Assembly: GCA_038230835.1 (NCBI GenBank)
Contig: JBBRMM010000007.1
Span: 62,001 to 126,000 of the forward strand
Reading direction: 5' to 3'
Length of the DNA stretch: 64,000 bases
DNA from: DASUHT01 sp038230835
Lineage (GTDB): Bacteria > Actinomycetota > Thermoleophilia > Gaiellales > JAICJC01
In this document: positions 43,880 to 52,370 of the stretch, one piece after another
How positions within the stretch are numbered: the stretch's first letter is position 1
Layout of the letters: every line of letters starts with the position of its first letter
The notes under the pieces: generated by a model
Told to the model about the DNA's origin: nothing
Seen by the model: the letters and a program-made list of their open reading frames with translations, nothing else
The model's database searches: none
Program-made: the position numbers and the translations under genes

Positions 43880-46234
43880 TCATACAGCAATCTGCGAGGA
43901 GGCCAGGAAGCGGTGTGAGCGCTCCACCCGCTCGAGCGCGTCGCGGTACGTGGGCGATGCCGTCAGGTCGACCCGGGTGCCGGCGGCGGGAGTTCGGTCG
44001 AGGCCGACCTCGGCGAGCACCGCTCGGCAGCGAGCGAGTGTCCCCGGTGACAGAGGGAGTTCGTCGGTGGCGTCCGGGCCTGCCCGCCAGACCAGCGCCA
44101 GCGCGTCCCGCAGCGGCTCCCGCGCATCGGCGACCCTGCGCGTGAACGCCACCTCGGCGGCACCCCAGACCAGATGCACGACCACCAGCGATCCGAGCTC
44201 GGCCAGCAGTTCGGCCTCGGTCGGGTCGGCCGGCGGATCGAGGGCGACCACGCGCGAAAAGCGCTGCGCCAGGTCGGCCACCTCGGCCGCGCCCGGGTAG
44301 TCGGCCAGTGCCACAATGCCCCCGCCCAGGCGGGCCGGGTGGAGGGGGCCGCGGAGCATGGCGGCGCGTCTGGCAACGTCGGCCACCAGCACCAGCACGG
44401 GCTCGCCGGCTGCCAGCAGGCGAGCGATGGTGGAGATCTGCACACCTCCGCCTCGATCGTCGATCACTCGTGCCCGGCGCGTGCTCGGGCGCGGCTCGAC
44501 GAGCAACGCGGAGCACTCCGGCGGGTCGAGGCCGGTGGGTGCGGCGGCCAGCGCGCGCAGCACCATCTGGGTTGAGACCGCCCCGTTCCACTCGTTGCGC
44601 TGCAGTCGGTAGGCCACGTCCACTCGCTCGTCGCTGCTCAGATCGGCTGCGAGTCCGCCCATCCCGAAGCCCACCGCCCGACACCGGTAGCCTCCGAGCT
44701 CGACCGAGCAGCGCAGGTGCTTGCCCTCGCTCATCCGCTCCACACCGTGCAACGTGGCCGCCGGAGCGAGCAGGGTGATCCCGGGGTTTCCCAGGCCGAA
44801 CGGCTCCAGGCGCGCCAGTTCGTCGACCAGTTCGAGTGACAGCTCCGCGGGCGCGAGCACAGCGTCGATGCGATGCCGGGGGCCCAGCTCCGCTTCGCCC
44901 AGCATGGACCCGGCGTGGGCGGCAAGCGCCGCCGCGAAGGCCGGGATCTCGTCCGCGTCGATCGTCAGACCGGCAGCAGCCCGGTGGCCGCCGAACCGCT
45001 GCAGGTGGGCCGCGCATGCGTGCAGACCAGCGTGCAGGTCGTAGCTCGGGAGGCTGCGCCCGGAGCCCTTCGCCTCGTCGTCGCCGACGGCGATCAGCAC
45101 CACCGGGCGGCCGAACCGCTCCACCAGACGTGAGGCGACGATGCCGATCACACCCTCGTGCCAGTCGCGCGACGAGAGCACGTAGGCCTGCCGGTCGCGC
45201 CATTCGGGGCGCGCCGCCTCGACCCGCGCGACGGCATCGGTGAGAATCTCATCCTCGACCGCCTGGCGCTCGCGGTTAAGCCCCTCCAGCCGGCTCGCCA
45301 GCTGTCGGGCCCGCTGCTCGTCGTCGGTCAGCATCAGCTCGAGCGCCTCGCGCGGATGGCACAGCCGGCCGGCCGCATTGATGCGAGGCGCCAGCCGAAA
45401 CCCCACGTCGGCGGCGGCGACCTTGACCCGGTCGACCCGCGCCGTGCCCATCAGCGCCCGCAGGCCGGGCTTCGTGGTGCGGGCGAGCCGGCGCAGGCCC
45501 GCGCGGGCCAGGCCGCGGTTCTCGTCCACCAGCGGCACGACGTCCGCGATGGTGGCCAGCGCAACCAGATCGAGGTGCTGCTCGAGCGCCGCCGGGTCGC
45601 GGCCCGTGGTCGTGTACAGCGCCTGCGCCAGCTTGAACACGACGCCGGTGCCGCACAGTTCGCGGAACGGATACTCGGACGGGTGCATGCAGACCAGCGG
45701 GCAGTCGGGAAGCACGTCGGCCGGCCGGTGATGGTCGGTGACGATCACGTCCATGCCGAGCTCACGCGCCCTCGCCACCTGGTCGGCCGCGGTGATCCCG
45801 CAGTCGACGGTCACCAGCAGGTCGACTCCGTCCGAGGCCAGCCGCTCGACCGTGTCCGCCGCCAGCCCGTACCCCTCGTCGAACCGGCTGGGCAGATGCC
45901 ATTCGACCTTCGCGCCCAGCTCGCGCAGCACAAGCACCGCGAGCGCGGTCGCACAGATTCCGTCGGCGTCGTAGTCGCCGTGGATGCAGACCCGCTCGCC
46001 GGCAGTGATCGCCGCCGCGAGCCGATCGCAGGCGGCCGCCATGTCACCCAGCAGCATCGGGTCGTGCAGAGGCCCGTCCAGATCGAGGAACGCGCGGCAG
46101 CCGTCAGCGTCGCGGTGACCGCGGCGGACGAGGGCCTCGGCGGTGGCGCGGTAGACGCCGAGCTCCGCCGCCAACCCGTCCGCGAGGTCAGGCGGACAGG
46201 GCGCGATCAGCCAGCGGGGCGCGGTGAGACCCAT
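43880..46234 (-). CDS. recJ: Single-strand DNA exonuclease RecJ with C-terminal extension
   Basis: A 784-residue 5'-3' exonuclease for repair and recombination. The DHH core has HGDYDADGICATALAVL, TVDCGITA and VIVTDHHRP; the DHHA1 part has RFGGHRAAAGLTID, followed by the OB fold. About 220 residues after it (from near 560) form an extra C-terminal domain, as in some Gram-positive RecJ. ATG at 46234 is 6 bases after TAGGAT. Next to rel, as in many bacteria. Confidence 0.92.
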   Translation of the reverse strand: MGLTAPRWLIAPCPPDLADGLAAELGVYRATAEALVRRGHRDADGCRAFLDLDGPLHDPMLLGDMAAACDRLAAAITAGERVCIHGDYDADGICATALAVLVLRELGAKVEWHLPSRFDEGYGLAADTVERLASDGVDLLVTVDCGITAADQVARARELGMDVIVTDHHRPADVLPDCPLVCMHPSEYPFRELCGTGVVFKLAQALYTTTGRDPAALEQHLDLVALATIADVVPLVDENRGLARAGLRRLARTTKPGLRALMGTARVDRVKVAAADVGFRLAPRINAAGRLCHPREALELMLTDDEQRARQLASRLEGLNRERQAVEDEILTDAVARVEAARPEWRDRQAYVLSSRDWHEGVIGIVASRLVERFGRPVVLIAVGDDEAKGSGRSLPSYDLHAGLHACAAHLQRFGGHRAAAGLTIDADEIPAFAAALAAHAGSMLGEAELGPRHRIDAVLAPAELSLELVDELARLEPFGLGNPGITLLAPAATLHGVERMSEGKHLRCSVELGGYRCRAVGFGMGGLAADLSSDERVDVAYRLQRNEWNGAVSTQMVLRALAAAPTGLDPPECSALLVEPRPSTRRARVIDDRGGGVQISTIARLLAAGEPVLVLVADVARRAAMLRGPLHPARLGGGIVALADYPGAAEVADLAQRFSRVVALDPPADPTEAELLAELGSLVVVHLVWGAAEVAFTRRVADAREPLRDALALVWRAGPDATDELPLSPGTLARCRAVLAEVGLDRTPAAGTRVDLTASPTYRDALERVERSHRFLASSQIAV

Positions 46235-46316
46235 CAAGTCATCCTAGGTATCGATCCGGACGTGGGCGTGCTCGGCGGCTGCGGCTACCGGGGTGGTGCC
46301 GCGGGCCGCGTGACGC

Positions 46317-47966
46317 TCAGAGCCGGCCGCCGCGGGCGATCGACACCACCAGCAGCGTGCCCAGTGCGGTCGAGATCAGAAAACCGATCAACGCCAGCAC
46401 GTGGATGCCCAGCAGGTGCGGTCCGCCGTGCGCGGAGACCCCGATCAGGGATGAGCCGATCACCGTCCCGGCCATCACGATCGCGACCACCAGCCGGTTG
46501 AACACGACGTCGGCCTTGCGGGCGAGCATGTCCAGCCCGCGATGGCGGAAGCGCACCTCCACCTCGCCGTCGCGCAGCTGCTCCAGCGTGTCGTGGATCT
46601 GGTACGGAAGCTCCATCAGAAGCCCGCTGTAGTTGGTCAGCTCCTCCCGTCCGCGCTCCGCGATCGACTGCGGTGAGTAGCGGCGCGCGACCAGCGCAGT
46701 GGCGTACGGCTCGGCCACCTCGAAGACGTTGAAGTCGGGGTACAGGGTGGTGCCGACGCTGCCGAGCGTGGCCAGGCTCTTGTCGAGCAGCGCAAACCGG
46801 GTGGGCAGTCGCAGCTGCATCCGGTAGATGAGCGTGAAGGCCTCCCGGATCACCTGCAGCGGGTCGATCTCTCCCAGCGCCGCGCCGTGGTAGCGGTAGT
46901 ACACCTCCCGCAGCTCGATCCGAAGTTCCTCCTCCTGGGTGCGGTCGAAGCGCACGCCGAGATCGTGCAGGCGCCGCGGCAGGCTGTCGACGTTCTCGTT
47001 CACGCAGTCGAGCAGGAGCTGTGTCAGGCGCCGCATATCTCCCTCGGAAAGGCTCCCGATCTGGCCGAAGTCGATCAGCCCCAGCCGGCCGTCCGCGAGG
47101 ACGAACATGTTCGCCGGGTGCGGGTCGGCGTGGAACACCCCGTGGCGGAAGATCATCTCCATCCATGCCTCGGCTATCAGCAGAGCCAGCCTCCGCCGCT
47201 CCTCCATCGGCGTCTGGTCCAGGTCGAGCTCGCCGAGCTTGGGGCCCTCCAGTCGCTCCATCGTCAGCACGCGCTGGCTCGAGTACGTCCAGTACACCTT
47301 GGGCACCTCGATCCGCGGGTCGTCCCCGAAATTGCGCCTGAACACCTCGGCGTTTCGCGCCTCGATCCGGTAGTCGAGCTCCTGGCGGATCGACCGCGCA
47401 AACTCGTCCACCACGCCGACGGTGTCGATGAACTGCAGCCGGTCGACGCGACGTTTGGTGAGACGGGCGATCTGGTACAGCAGGCCCAGGTCGGACTCCA
47501 CGCTGCGCGGCGCCGACGGCCGCTGCACCTTGACCGCCACCCGGCGGCCGCTGTGCAGCTCGGCCAGGTGCACCTGCCCGATGGACGCCGCCGCGACCGG
47601 ATCGGGGTCGAACGACGCGAACAGGGACTCGACATCGCCCCCCAGCTCGCTGCGGATCACCTCGCGCACATCGTCGTAGGCGAAGGGGGTGACGGCATCC
47701 TGCAGCTGCTGGAGCTCCATCGCCACCTCCTCGGGCACGAGGTCCGGACGTGTCGAGAGGAGCTGACCGAACTTGACGAAGGTGGGGCCGAGCTCGTCGA
47801 GGAACTCCCGGAGGTGGCGGCCGACCGAGGCCGGCGACTCTCCGACCACCGCCCGCCGTCGCGGCCAGCGGTCGAACGCGTAGCCGAAACCGTGCCGCGC
47901 CGCGACCTGGGCGATCTCGCGCGTTCGGGCGATCGTCTGCCGGCGGTCGGAGGTTCGGGTCGCCAT
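46317..47966 (-). CDS. UbiB/ABC1-family atypical kinase
   Basis: A 549-residue ADCK-type protein: the KxGQ motif in GPTFVKFGQLLSTRPD, the Ala-rich nucleotide loop AAASIGQVH, VAVKVQRP (lysine), FHADPHPANMF and DFGQIG, then two C-terminal membrane helices (VVAIVMAGTVIGSSLIGV and IHVLALIGFLISTALGTLL). Family members support quinone synthesis or lipid homeostasis. The ATG is 6 bases after TAGGAT, and the left end of the IS1595 element lies only 30 bases upstream of it. Confidence 0.92.
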   Translation of the reverse strand: MATRTSDRRQTIARTREIAQVAARHGFGYAFDRWPRRRAVVGESPASVGRHLREFLDELGPTFVKFGQLLSTRPDLVPEEVAMELQQLQDAVTPFAYDDVREVIRSELGGDVESLFASFDPDPVAAASIGQVHLAELHSGRRVAVKVQRPSAPRSVESDLGLLYQIARLTKRRVDRLQFIDTVGVVDEFARSIRQELDYRIEARNAEVFRRNFGDDPRIEVPKVYWTYSSQRVLTMERLEGPKLGELDLDQTPMEERRRLALLIAEAWMEMIFRHGVFHADPHPANMFVLADGRLGLIDFGQIGSLSEGDMRRLTQLLLDCVNENVDSLPRRLHDLGVRFDRTQEEELRIELREVYYRYHGAALGEIDPLQVIREAFTLIYRMQLRLPTRFALLDKSLATLGSVGTTLYPDFNVFEVAEPYATALVARRYSPQSIAERGREELTNYSGLLMELPYQIHDTLEQLRDGEVEVRFRHRGLDMLARKADVVFNRLVVAIVMAGTVIGSSLIGVSAHGGPHLLGIHVLALIGFLISTALGTLLVVSIARGGRL

Positions 47967-47995
47967 GGGCGGATCCTACTCCGACATTGACAACC

Positions 47996-48031
47996 GCACG
48001 CGTGGGCGATTGGCCCATGAATGTATAAGAG
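47996..48031 (+). repeat. Left terminal inverted repeat
   Basis: Begins GCACGCGTGGGCGATTG (17 bases identical to the complement of the right end) and stays partly similar through TGTATAAG. It lies about 30 bases from the ubiB start. Confidence 0.8.
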
Positions 48032-48066
48032 AACGTGATAATCTCATGGCGCATGGCAAGCAGGCG

Positions 48067-48855
48067 CTAGGAGAAGAAGTCGGCGTCGCATTGGTTCACC
48101 ACCATCGCGGCGAAGTTATAGATCCCTGGCAGGACGGTAAGCGGTGTTCCGTCCTCGAACGCTACCTGGAAGGGGAGGCCGACCTTCACGTCCATCTCTG
48201 GGTCATCCGATCTGTCGGCCCCCCCGATGCCTGTTTGGCTTTCCATATGCCGGACGCGTCGGAGGGATTCCATGTCGGTGACGAAGCTCATGTCCGCTGG
48301 GAGGTCAAGGAAGACCACGTTGAGGGTGCGGTGCTTGTCGATGTTGGAAAGGCGTTGCAGAATCGCGATCGGGTGGGCATTGACGGCGCTCTGTTCACCA
48401 GCTTGGTACGGTTGCAACCCGCTGAGATATGCCCGACACTCTTCGGTCAGTTTGAGCATCCACTCGTTACGCGGCTTGCGGGTCTTGCCGCAATAAGTGG
48501 TGGGCCGGAGATGTGCGTCCCACCGCTTCTCCGTCAGGTAGATCGGGAACTGGATGTCCCTCTCGAACCGTCTGCGGACGCTGGCCGACGCCTGGTGCCC
48601 TATCAGCTCGTACACGACGTAGTCCAGTCCGCTGCGGACGTTATGGACGAATTCGCCAACCAAGACGGCCCATTCCTTGGATGGCGGCGTGGGATTCTGA
48701 AGGATCATCGGTACCCCCCGGCTGGCGGCGTCGGCCTGCGCCTTCTGGGCGGCCAAGACTTGAAGCTGATACTCCCCCAGCATCTTGTTGACGGCTACCA
48801 AGTAGTGGTGTGCCCGCCCCAGCTTCAGCACCGCGCCTTCGAGTTTCGGATGCAT
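48067..48855 (-). CDS. Passenger gene: HEPN-like hypothetical protein
   Basis: A 262-residue soluble protein. The middle has GEFVHNVRSGLDYVVYELIG and the later NIDKHRTLNVV, a pattern of Arg and His residues on long helices that recalls HEPN-type or related uncharacterised families found in mobile elements. No confident function. It is divergent from the next small gene. Confidence 0.6.
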   Translation of the reverse strand: MHPKLEGAVLKLGRAHHYLVAVNKMLGEYQLQVLAAQKAQADAASRGVPMILQNPTPPSKEWAVLVGEFVHNVRSGLDYVVYELIGHQASASVRRRFERDIQFPIYLTEKRWDAHLRPTTYCGKTRKPRNEWMLKLTEECRAYLSGLQPYQAGEQSAVNAHPIAILQRLSNIDKHRTLNVVFLDLPADMSFVTDMESLRRVRHMESQTGIGGADRSDDPEMDVKVGLPFQVAFEDGTPLTVLPGIYNFAAMVVNQCDADFFS

Positions 48856-48872
48856 CCGGCTACCCTCCCATC

Positions 48873-49058
48873 ATGACCACGGAGAAGCAACCGCCGGCAA
48901 ACGAGGACGAAGCCCACTTCGATGACGAGGGCAGCGCCATCGGCAGGCCGGAACCCGTCGGAACCGAGAAGACCGAGACTGGGTACGAAGTGCCCATCCC
49001 GACGCGGTCAGAGTTCTTTCGGAATTTGAGGCGCGCGAGCCGCAGCTCCAAAGAGTAG
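48873..49058 (+). CDS. Passenger gene: small acidic hypothetical protein
   Basis: A 61-residue protein, strongly acidic in the first half (NEDEAHFDDEGSAIG) and basic at the end (FRNLRRASRSSKE). No ribosome site is obvious. It is short and unrecognised, but lies in a divergent array with clear neighbours. Confidence 0.45.
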   Translation: MTTEKQPPANEDEAHFDDEGSAIGRPEPVGTEKTETGYEVPIPTRSEFFRNLRRASRSSKE

Positions 49059-49068
49059 GCTTGGCTTG

Positions 49069-49410
49069 ATGGCCAACGCCGGACAGCCCCTACCGGAGCC
49101 CGTATCCCTGCGGATCGTCATGCGCGACGAGAATGAGTTGCCCGTGGTGTTCTGCAACCATGTTGCCCTTGTCAGGCAGGGCGAACAGTGGTTTCTCACC
49201 TTCGCGCAGGTTGTACCGCCGGTTGTCATGGGGTCTCAGGTGGAGCAAACATCCCAATTGCGTGCCCGCGGCGAGGTGGAGGCGAGGATAATCGCGAGGA
49301 TCGTAATGGATTCCGAACGAATCGCCGAGGTCGCAAAGCTGCTCCAGGGCATTCCATCCGACCCTGGATCGGGTGCGTCCCTGTCAGAAAAACCAGGTCC
49401 CGGTGATTGA
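49069..49410 (+). CDS. Passenger gene: 113-residue hypothetical protein
   Basis: A soluble beta-rich protein (VSLRIVMRDENELPVVFCNH, EQWFLTFAQVVPP) with a helical, Arg-rich C-terminal half (EVEARIIARIVMDSERIAEV). ATG at 49069 is 7 bases after TAGGCT, so it is probably leaderless. The stop overlaps the next GTG. No family recognised. Confidence 0.6.
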   Translation: MANAGQPLPEPVSLRIVMRDENELPVVFCNHVALVRQGEQWFLTFAQVVPPVVMGSQVEQTSQLRARGEVEARIIARIVMDSERIAEVAKLLQGIPSDPGSGASLSEKPGPGD

Positions 49411-49783
49411 TCCCCCTGACATTTTGCCCGCAACACGGACGGCAGAGACTTTTCAGGTGGTCGGACCGACGTCGACGAGTGTGGAGGCGTTCCGCGCGGA
49501 GTTTTTCGTCGTGAGCCTTCGGATCGCGGTTCTCCCGACCATGGTCGCTGAGATTGGTGATCGCAGGCAGGAGGAGGCGATGTCGATGTCGAGTCGAGCG
49601 CGCATCGCCCTGGCGACAGGCGTCGTGGCCGTCATCCTTGGCGTGACTGGAACTCTCTTGGCTGAAGCGTTTCGAACTAGCCCCACGCATCCAGATCCTG
49701 TGCAGAGCACGATCTCCATGTTTCTGGCGCTGGGCCTCGTTGCAACTTTGATAGTCGCGCTTAGGCAATGGCGCGGTCGCTGA
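49403..49783 (+). CDS. Passenger gene: two-helix membrane protein
   Basis: A 126-residue protein from a GTG overlapping the previous gene. The first half is soluble; the second half has two membrane helices (IALATGVVAVILGVTGTLLA and ISMFLALGLVATLIVALRQW). An ATG at 49580 would give only the membrane half. Followed without a gap by another membrane gene. Confidence 0.5.
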   Translation: MIDPPDILPATRTAETFQVVGPTSTSVEAFRAEFFVVSLRIAVLPTMVAEIGDRRQEEAMSMSSRARIALATGVVAVILGVTGTLLAEAFRTSPTHPDPVQSTISMFLALGLVATLIVALRQWRGR

Positions 49784-50059
49784 GTGAGTTCGCCTTTCCG
49801 GCACCTCCCGGAGATCCTGAAAGCCGTGCGGCACGCTGAATTTGATACCGATGCGGGTCGGGTGAACTGGCGAATGTTGGTACTGGCGCTTGTCCTTGCG
49901 ATCGCCTTGGCGGGCTTCACTGAAATCATTCAGTCCCTCGCGAGGCTCGCGCGACCACACTACGAATCCGGGCTCCCATCCACCGGCTACTTCTTCTCCC
50001 GGTTCCTTGCTGCTGGAATCGTCTCTGTTTGCGTCGCCGCCGCGTTCCCGGCCGACTAG
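49784..50059 (+). CDS. Passenger gene: small membrane protein
   Basis: A 91-residue protein, GTG start directly after the previous stop. One clear membrane helix (MLVLALVLAIALAGFTEIIQ) and a second hydrophobic stretch at the C-terminus (RFLAAGIVSVCVAAAFPAD). The 3' end overlaps the end of the convergent transposase gene by four bases. Unknown function. Confidence 0.5.
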   Translation: MSSPFRHLPEILKAVRHAEFDTDAGRVNWRMLVLALVLAIALAGFTEIIQSLARLARPHYESGLPSTGYFFSRFLAAGIVSVCVAAAFPAD

Positions 50060-50985
50060 GGACGCGCAGCGCGAAGCAGGAGCGAGAAGAACTGCTGCTC
50101 GCCGTCGAACCGGTGGTTGTACCGCCAAGTCCACTCGTTGAGGTAGCCCTGCAGCCACCGCTTAGAGACCGAGTGGTGGGCACCGCGTAGGCCGCTCTTG
50201 AACAGGCCGAAGAACCCGTCGATGGTCTGGGTGTGGACGTCGCCCATCGCGTAGATCTTGGCCGAGTGGTCGATGGTGCGGTGGTGGTAGGAGTACCGCA
50301 GTTGGCCGTAGCCCTTCCACTGGTCGGTGTAGAGATTCGACCCCTCAAGGACGTACCGGCGCACGTTGCTATGCGAGTAAAGCTGGGTCGGGATGACCTT
50401 GGCGACGATGCGGCCGCTTCGCTCGACCGCTCCGAACACGACCGCCTTGCGCTCCATGTGCTCGTGCATCGTCCGCTTCTGGGACTGCTTCGGCTTGCCG
50501 CCGATGAAAGTCTCGTCCGCCTCCACGTCGCCGACCAGGAGCGGGTCATCGTCCACCATGACCTGATTGCGGATCAGGTTGAACATCCGCCACGCGGTCT
50601 TGTAGTTGACGCCTAACTCGCGCTCAAGCTGCTTCGCGGAGATGCCGCATCGTGTGCTCGTGATCAGGTGCATCGCCTTGAACCACAACCGCAGCGACGT
50701 GGACGAGCGAGCGAAGATCGTCCCGGCGGTCGGCTGGACATGGTGACCGCAACCGGTGCATGTCCACGTCTGACGGCGCTGCTTGGTCTTGTACCGCTTG
50801 AACCGGCACACGTTGCCGCACTTCGGGCACTCCGCGTGCTCGCCGTCAGCAGCGGCGTAACGCTGCTTCCAGAGCCAAACTAGGCAGGCGTCGTGATCGG
50901 GGAAGTCGCGGTCGAACTCGACCAGTGAGTAGGTCGAATCCGAGGACTTCGCGCGGACGGGGTTGTGTCGGTTCGCTGGTGGCAT
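50056..50985 (-). CDS. IS1595-family (ISXO2-like) transposase
   Basis: A 309-residue transposase. An N-terminal zinc ribbon (CPKCGNVCRF, CTGCGHHVQP), a helix-turn-helix (ISAKQLERELGVNYKTAWRM) and the ISXO2 catalytic domain with GDVEADETFIGG, YTDQWKGYGQL and SGLRGAHHSVSKRW ending in the conserved YLNEWTWRYN. Full length with no visible disruption. ATG at 50985 is just inside the right end; an upstream in-frame start adds six residues. Confidence 0.9.
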   Translation of the reverse strand: MPPANRHNPVRAKSSDSTYSLVEFDRDFPDHDACLVWLWKQRYAAADGEHAECPKCGNVCRFKRYKTKQRRQTWTCTGCGHHVQPTAGTIFARSSTSLRLWFKAMHLITSTRCGISAKQLERELGVNYKTAWRMFNLIRNQVMVDDDPLLVGDVEADETFIGGKPKQSQKRTMHEHMERKAVVFGAVERSGRIVAKVIPTQLYSHSNVRRYVLEGSNLYTDQWKGYGQLRYSYHHRTIDHSAKIYAMGDVHTQTIDGFFGLFKSGLRGAHHSVSKRWLQGYLNEWTWRYNHRFDGEQQFFSLLLRAARP

Positions 50986-51000
50986 GGAGTCATCATAGCA

Positions 51001-51036
51001 CACTTATACAGAGAACGGTCAATCGCCCACGCGTGC
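51001..51036 (-). repeat. Right terminal inverted repeat
   Basis: Reads CAATCGCCCACGCGTGC at its outer end, the complement of the left repeat, preceded by CTTATACA which matches the left inner TGTATAAG. The transposase start lies 15 bases inside. Confidence 0.8.
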
Positions 51037-51053
51037 TATATAGCATGTAGGAG

Positions 51054-51563
51054 ATGGGAGCAGCGGATCCTTCTCCACCGGATCGTCGCCATCGGCTAGC
51101 GGGCTTGGCCGTTCTCGTCGGCGCGCCGCCCGCCGGGTTGCTTCTTGGCGTCCGGGTGGCCCCACACAGCGGGGGGACGGCTCTCGCCCTGGCCGGACTG
51201 GCCTCCGCGGCGGTGTGCGTCGTGGCGGCGCGAGTCGCGCTGCCGAGGCTGTCGTGGGCGGCCGCGGTGGGCGGGGTGGTTGCGGCGGGCGTGCTTCTGG
51301 TGGTGGGCGTCGCAGTCGAGTGGATCTCGCTCCTGGCCACCGACGCGTGCCCGGGCACCGACGTCCGAACGCCGGGGTACGTCACACCCCTGGCCGACGC
51401 CGCCGTGGTGGTCGTGTATCTGGCGGTTCTCGTGTTCGCGCTGCGCAACCGCGGTCGACGCCGCTGGGCGGCACCGTTCGCACCTGGCCTCGCCGTGGCC
51501 GCCGCCGCTCCCGTCCTGATCGCGCTCGCGGCCACCGGGATTCCGCACCACTGCTACACATAG
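51054..51563 (+). CDS. Four-helix membrane protein of unknown function
   Basis: A 169-residue hydrophobic protein with about four membrane helices (LAGLAVLVGAPPAGLLLGV, ALAGLASAAVCVVAARVAL, AAVGGVVAAGVLLVVGVAV, LADAAVVVVYLAVLVFAL) and a fifth near the end. TAGCAT is 7 bases before the ATG, and GGAG directly adjoins it. It begins just outside the IS element. No family recognised. Confidence 0.6.
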   Translation: MGAADPSPPDRRHRLAGLAVLVGAPPAGLLLGVRVAPHSGGTALALAGLASAAVCVVAARVALPRLSWAAAVGGVVAAGVLLVVGVAVEWISLLATDACPGTDVRTPGYVTPLADAAVVVVYLAVLVFALRNRGRRRWAAPFAPGLAVAAAAPVLIALAATGIPHHCYT

Positions 51564-51588
51564 CGCGCGCGGCCTCGGACACGGTCGG

Positions 51589-51759
51589 TCAGAGCCGGCC
51601 GGTGGACTTCGCGTACTGATACGCACCGAATCCGATCAGAGCCGCGCCGAACACGGCCGCGGCCGGACCGGAGTTGGTGCCCAGCAGGACGAGTTTGCCG
51701 GTCAGGCCGCCGATCAGAAAGACGAGGCCGATCCCGACGTTCCACAGCACGCGGGTCAT
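51589..51759 (-). CDS. Small two-helix membrane protein
   Basis: A 56-residue protein with two membrane segments (VGIGLVFLIGGLTGKLVLL and AAAVFGAALIGFGAYQY) linked by TNSGP. ATG in an ATGA overlap with the Nudix stop makes it a coupled last gene of that operon. Confidence 0.65.
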   Translation of the reverse strand: MTRVLWNVGIGLVFLIGGLTGKLVLLGTNSGPAAAVFGAALIGFGAYQYAKSTGRL

Positions 51760-52370
51760 GCCGTCGGACGGTATCCGAGCGGTCGGCTGTCGGGGCTGAC
51801 GGGGTGGAGCGTGCGGGCGACCCGCTCACCGTGCTCGGCGTGCCAGCCGCTAACCTCCGCGGGGTCGAGCCAGGCCAGTTCGAGCGACTCGTGGTCAGGT
51901 CTCACAAGACCGCCGCACGACCTGCACAGGTAGCAGATCCCCACCGCACCGTGCGGTGACGCGGGCAGCGACGCGGGACGCGAGGTGACCGACCCCAGGC
52001 GCACCACCTCGACCTCCAGACCGGTCTCCTCACGCACCTCGCGCACGACCCCGGCCTCGGGCGCCTCGTTTACGCCCAGCCAGCCACCGGGGAGTCCCCA
52101 CAGCCCGTCGTCTGCTCGCCGCTGAAGCAGCACCCGGCCATGATCGTCGGGGATCACGGCGGTGACACCGATCTTGGGCGTCGGCGTGCCCAGCTCCCGC
52201 CGGAAGCGCTCGCTCGCCTCGGCCTCCGGGATGCCGGTGAGCGCCTGGTAGCACTCGCCGACGATGGCGGCGAGCCGCTCGTACCGCTCCCGGTCGTACG
52301 GGCTCTCCGCGTACGCCAGTCCCTCGTAGGCGAAGCCCCGCAGCCCCTCCAGGAGCTCCGCGCTGTCCAC
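51756..52370 (-). CDS. Nudix hydrolase (NUDIX with N-terminal zinc-like domain)
   Basis: A 204-residue hydrolase. An N-terminal helical domain (about 1-60) is followed by a Nudix domain with GGWLGVNEAPEAGVV and REVREETGLEV, the complete Nudix box. This layout is that of ADP-ribose/FAD-type hydrolases with an N-terminal Nudix_N_2-like region. GTG start overlaps the phosphodiesterase stop (TAGTG). Confidence 0.85.
   Translation of the reverse strand: MDSAELLEGLRGFAYEGLAYAESPYDRERYERLAAIVGECYQALTGIPEAEASERFRRELGTPTPKIGVTAVIPDDHGRVLLQRRADDGLWGLPGGWLGVNEAPEAGVVREVREETGLEVEVVRLGSVTSRPASLPASPHGAVGICYLCRSCGGLVRPDHESLELAWLDPAEVSGWHAEHGERVARTLHPVSPDSRPLGYRPTA

Larger units (their letters stand above)
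47996..51036. mobile_element. IS1595-family element with passenger genes
   Basis: About 3.04 kb bounded by inverted repeats whose outer 17 bases are identical (GCACGCGTGGGCGATTG). It encodes one IS1595/ISXO2-type transposase at the right end and five other genes. Codon use is less GC-biased than in the host flanks. I do not find the 8-base target duplication expected (TGACAACC left, TATATAGC right), so the copy may be old or the ends displaced. Confidence 0.75.

Noticed and set aside
41823..44300. An 825-codon plus-strand frame opposite rel and recJ
   Set aside because: Antisense shadow; rel and recJ show complete domain sets and this frame has none.
47988..51044. Target-site duplication of the IS1595 element
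   Set aside because: The eight bases outside the two ends (TGACAACC and TATATAGC) do not match, so no duplication is claimed.
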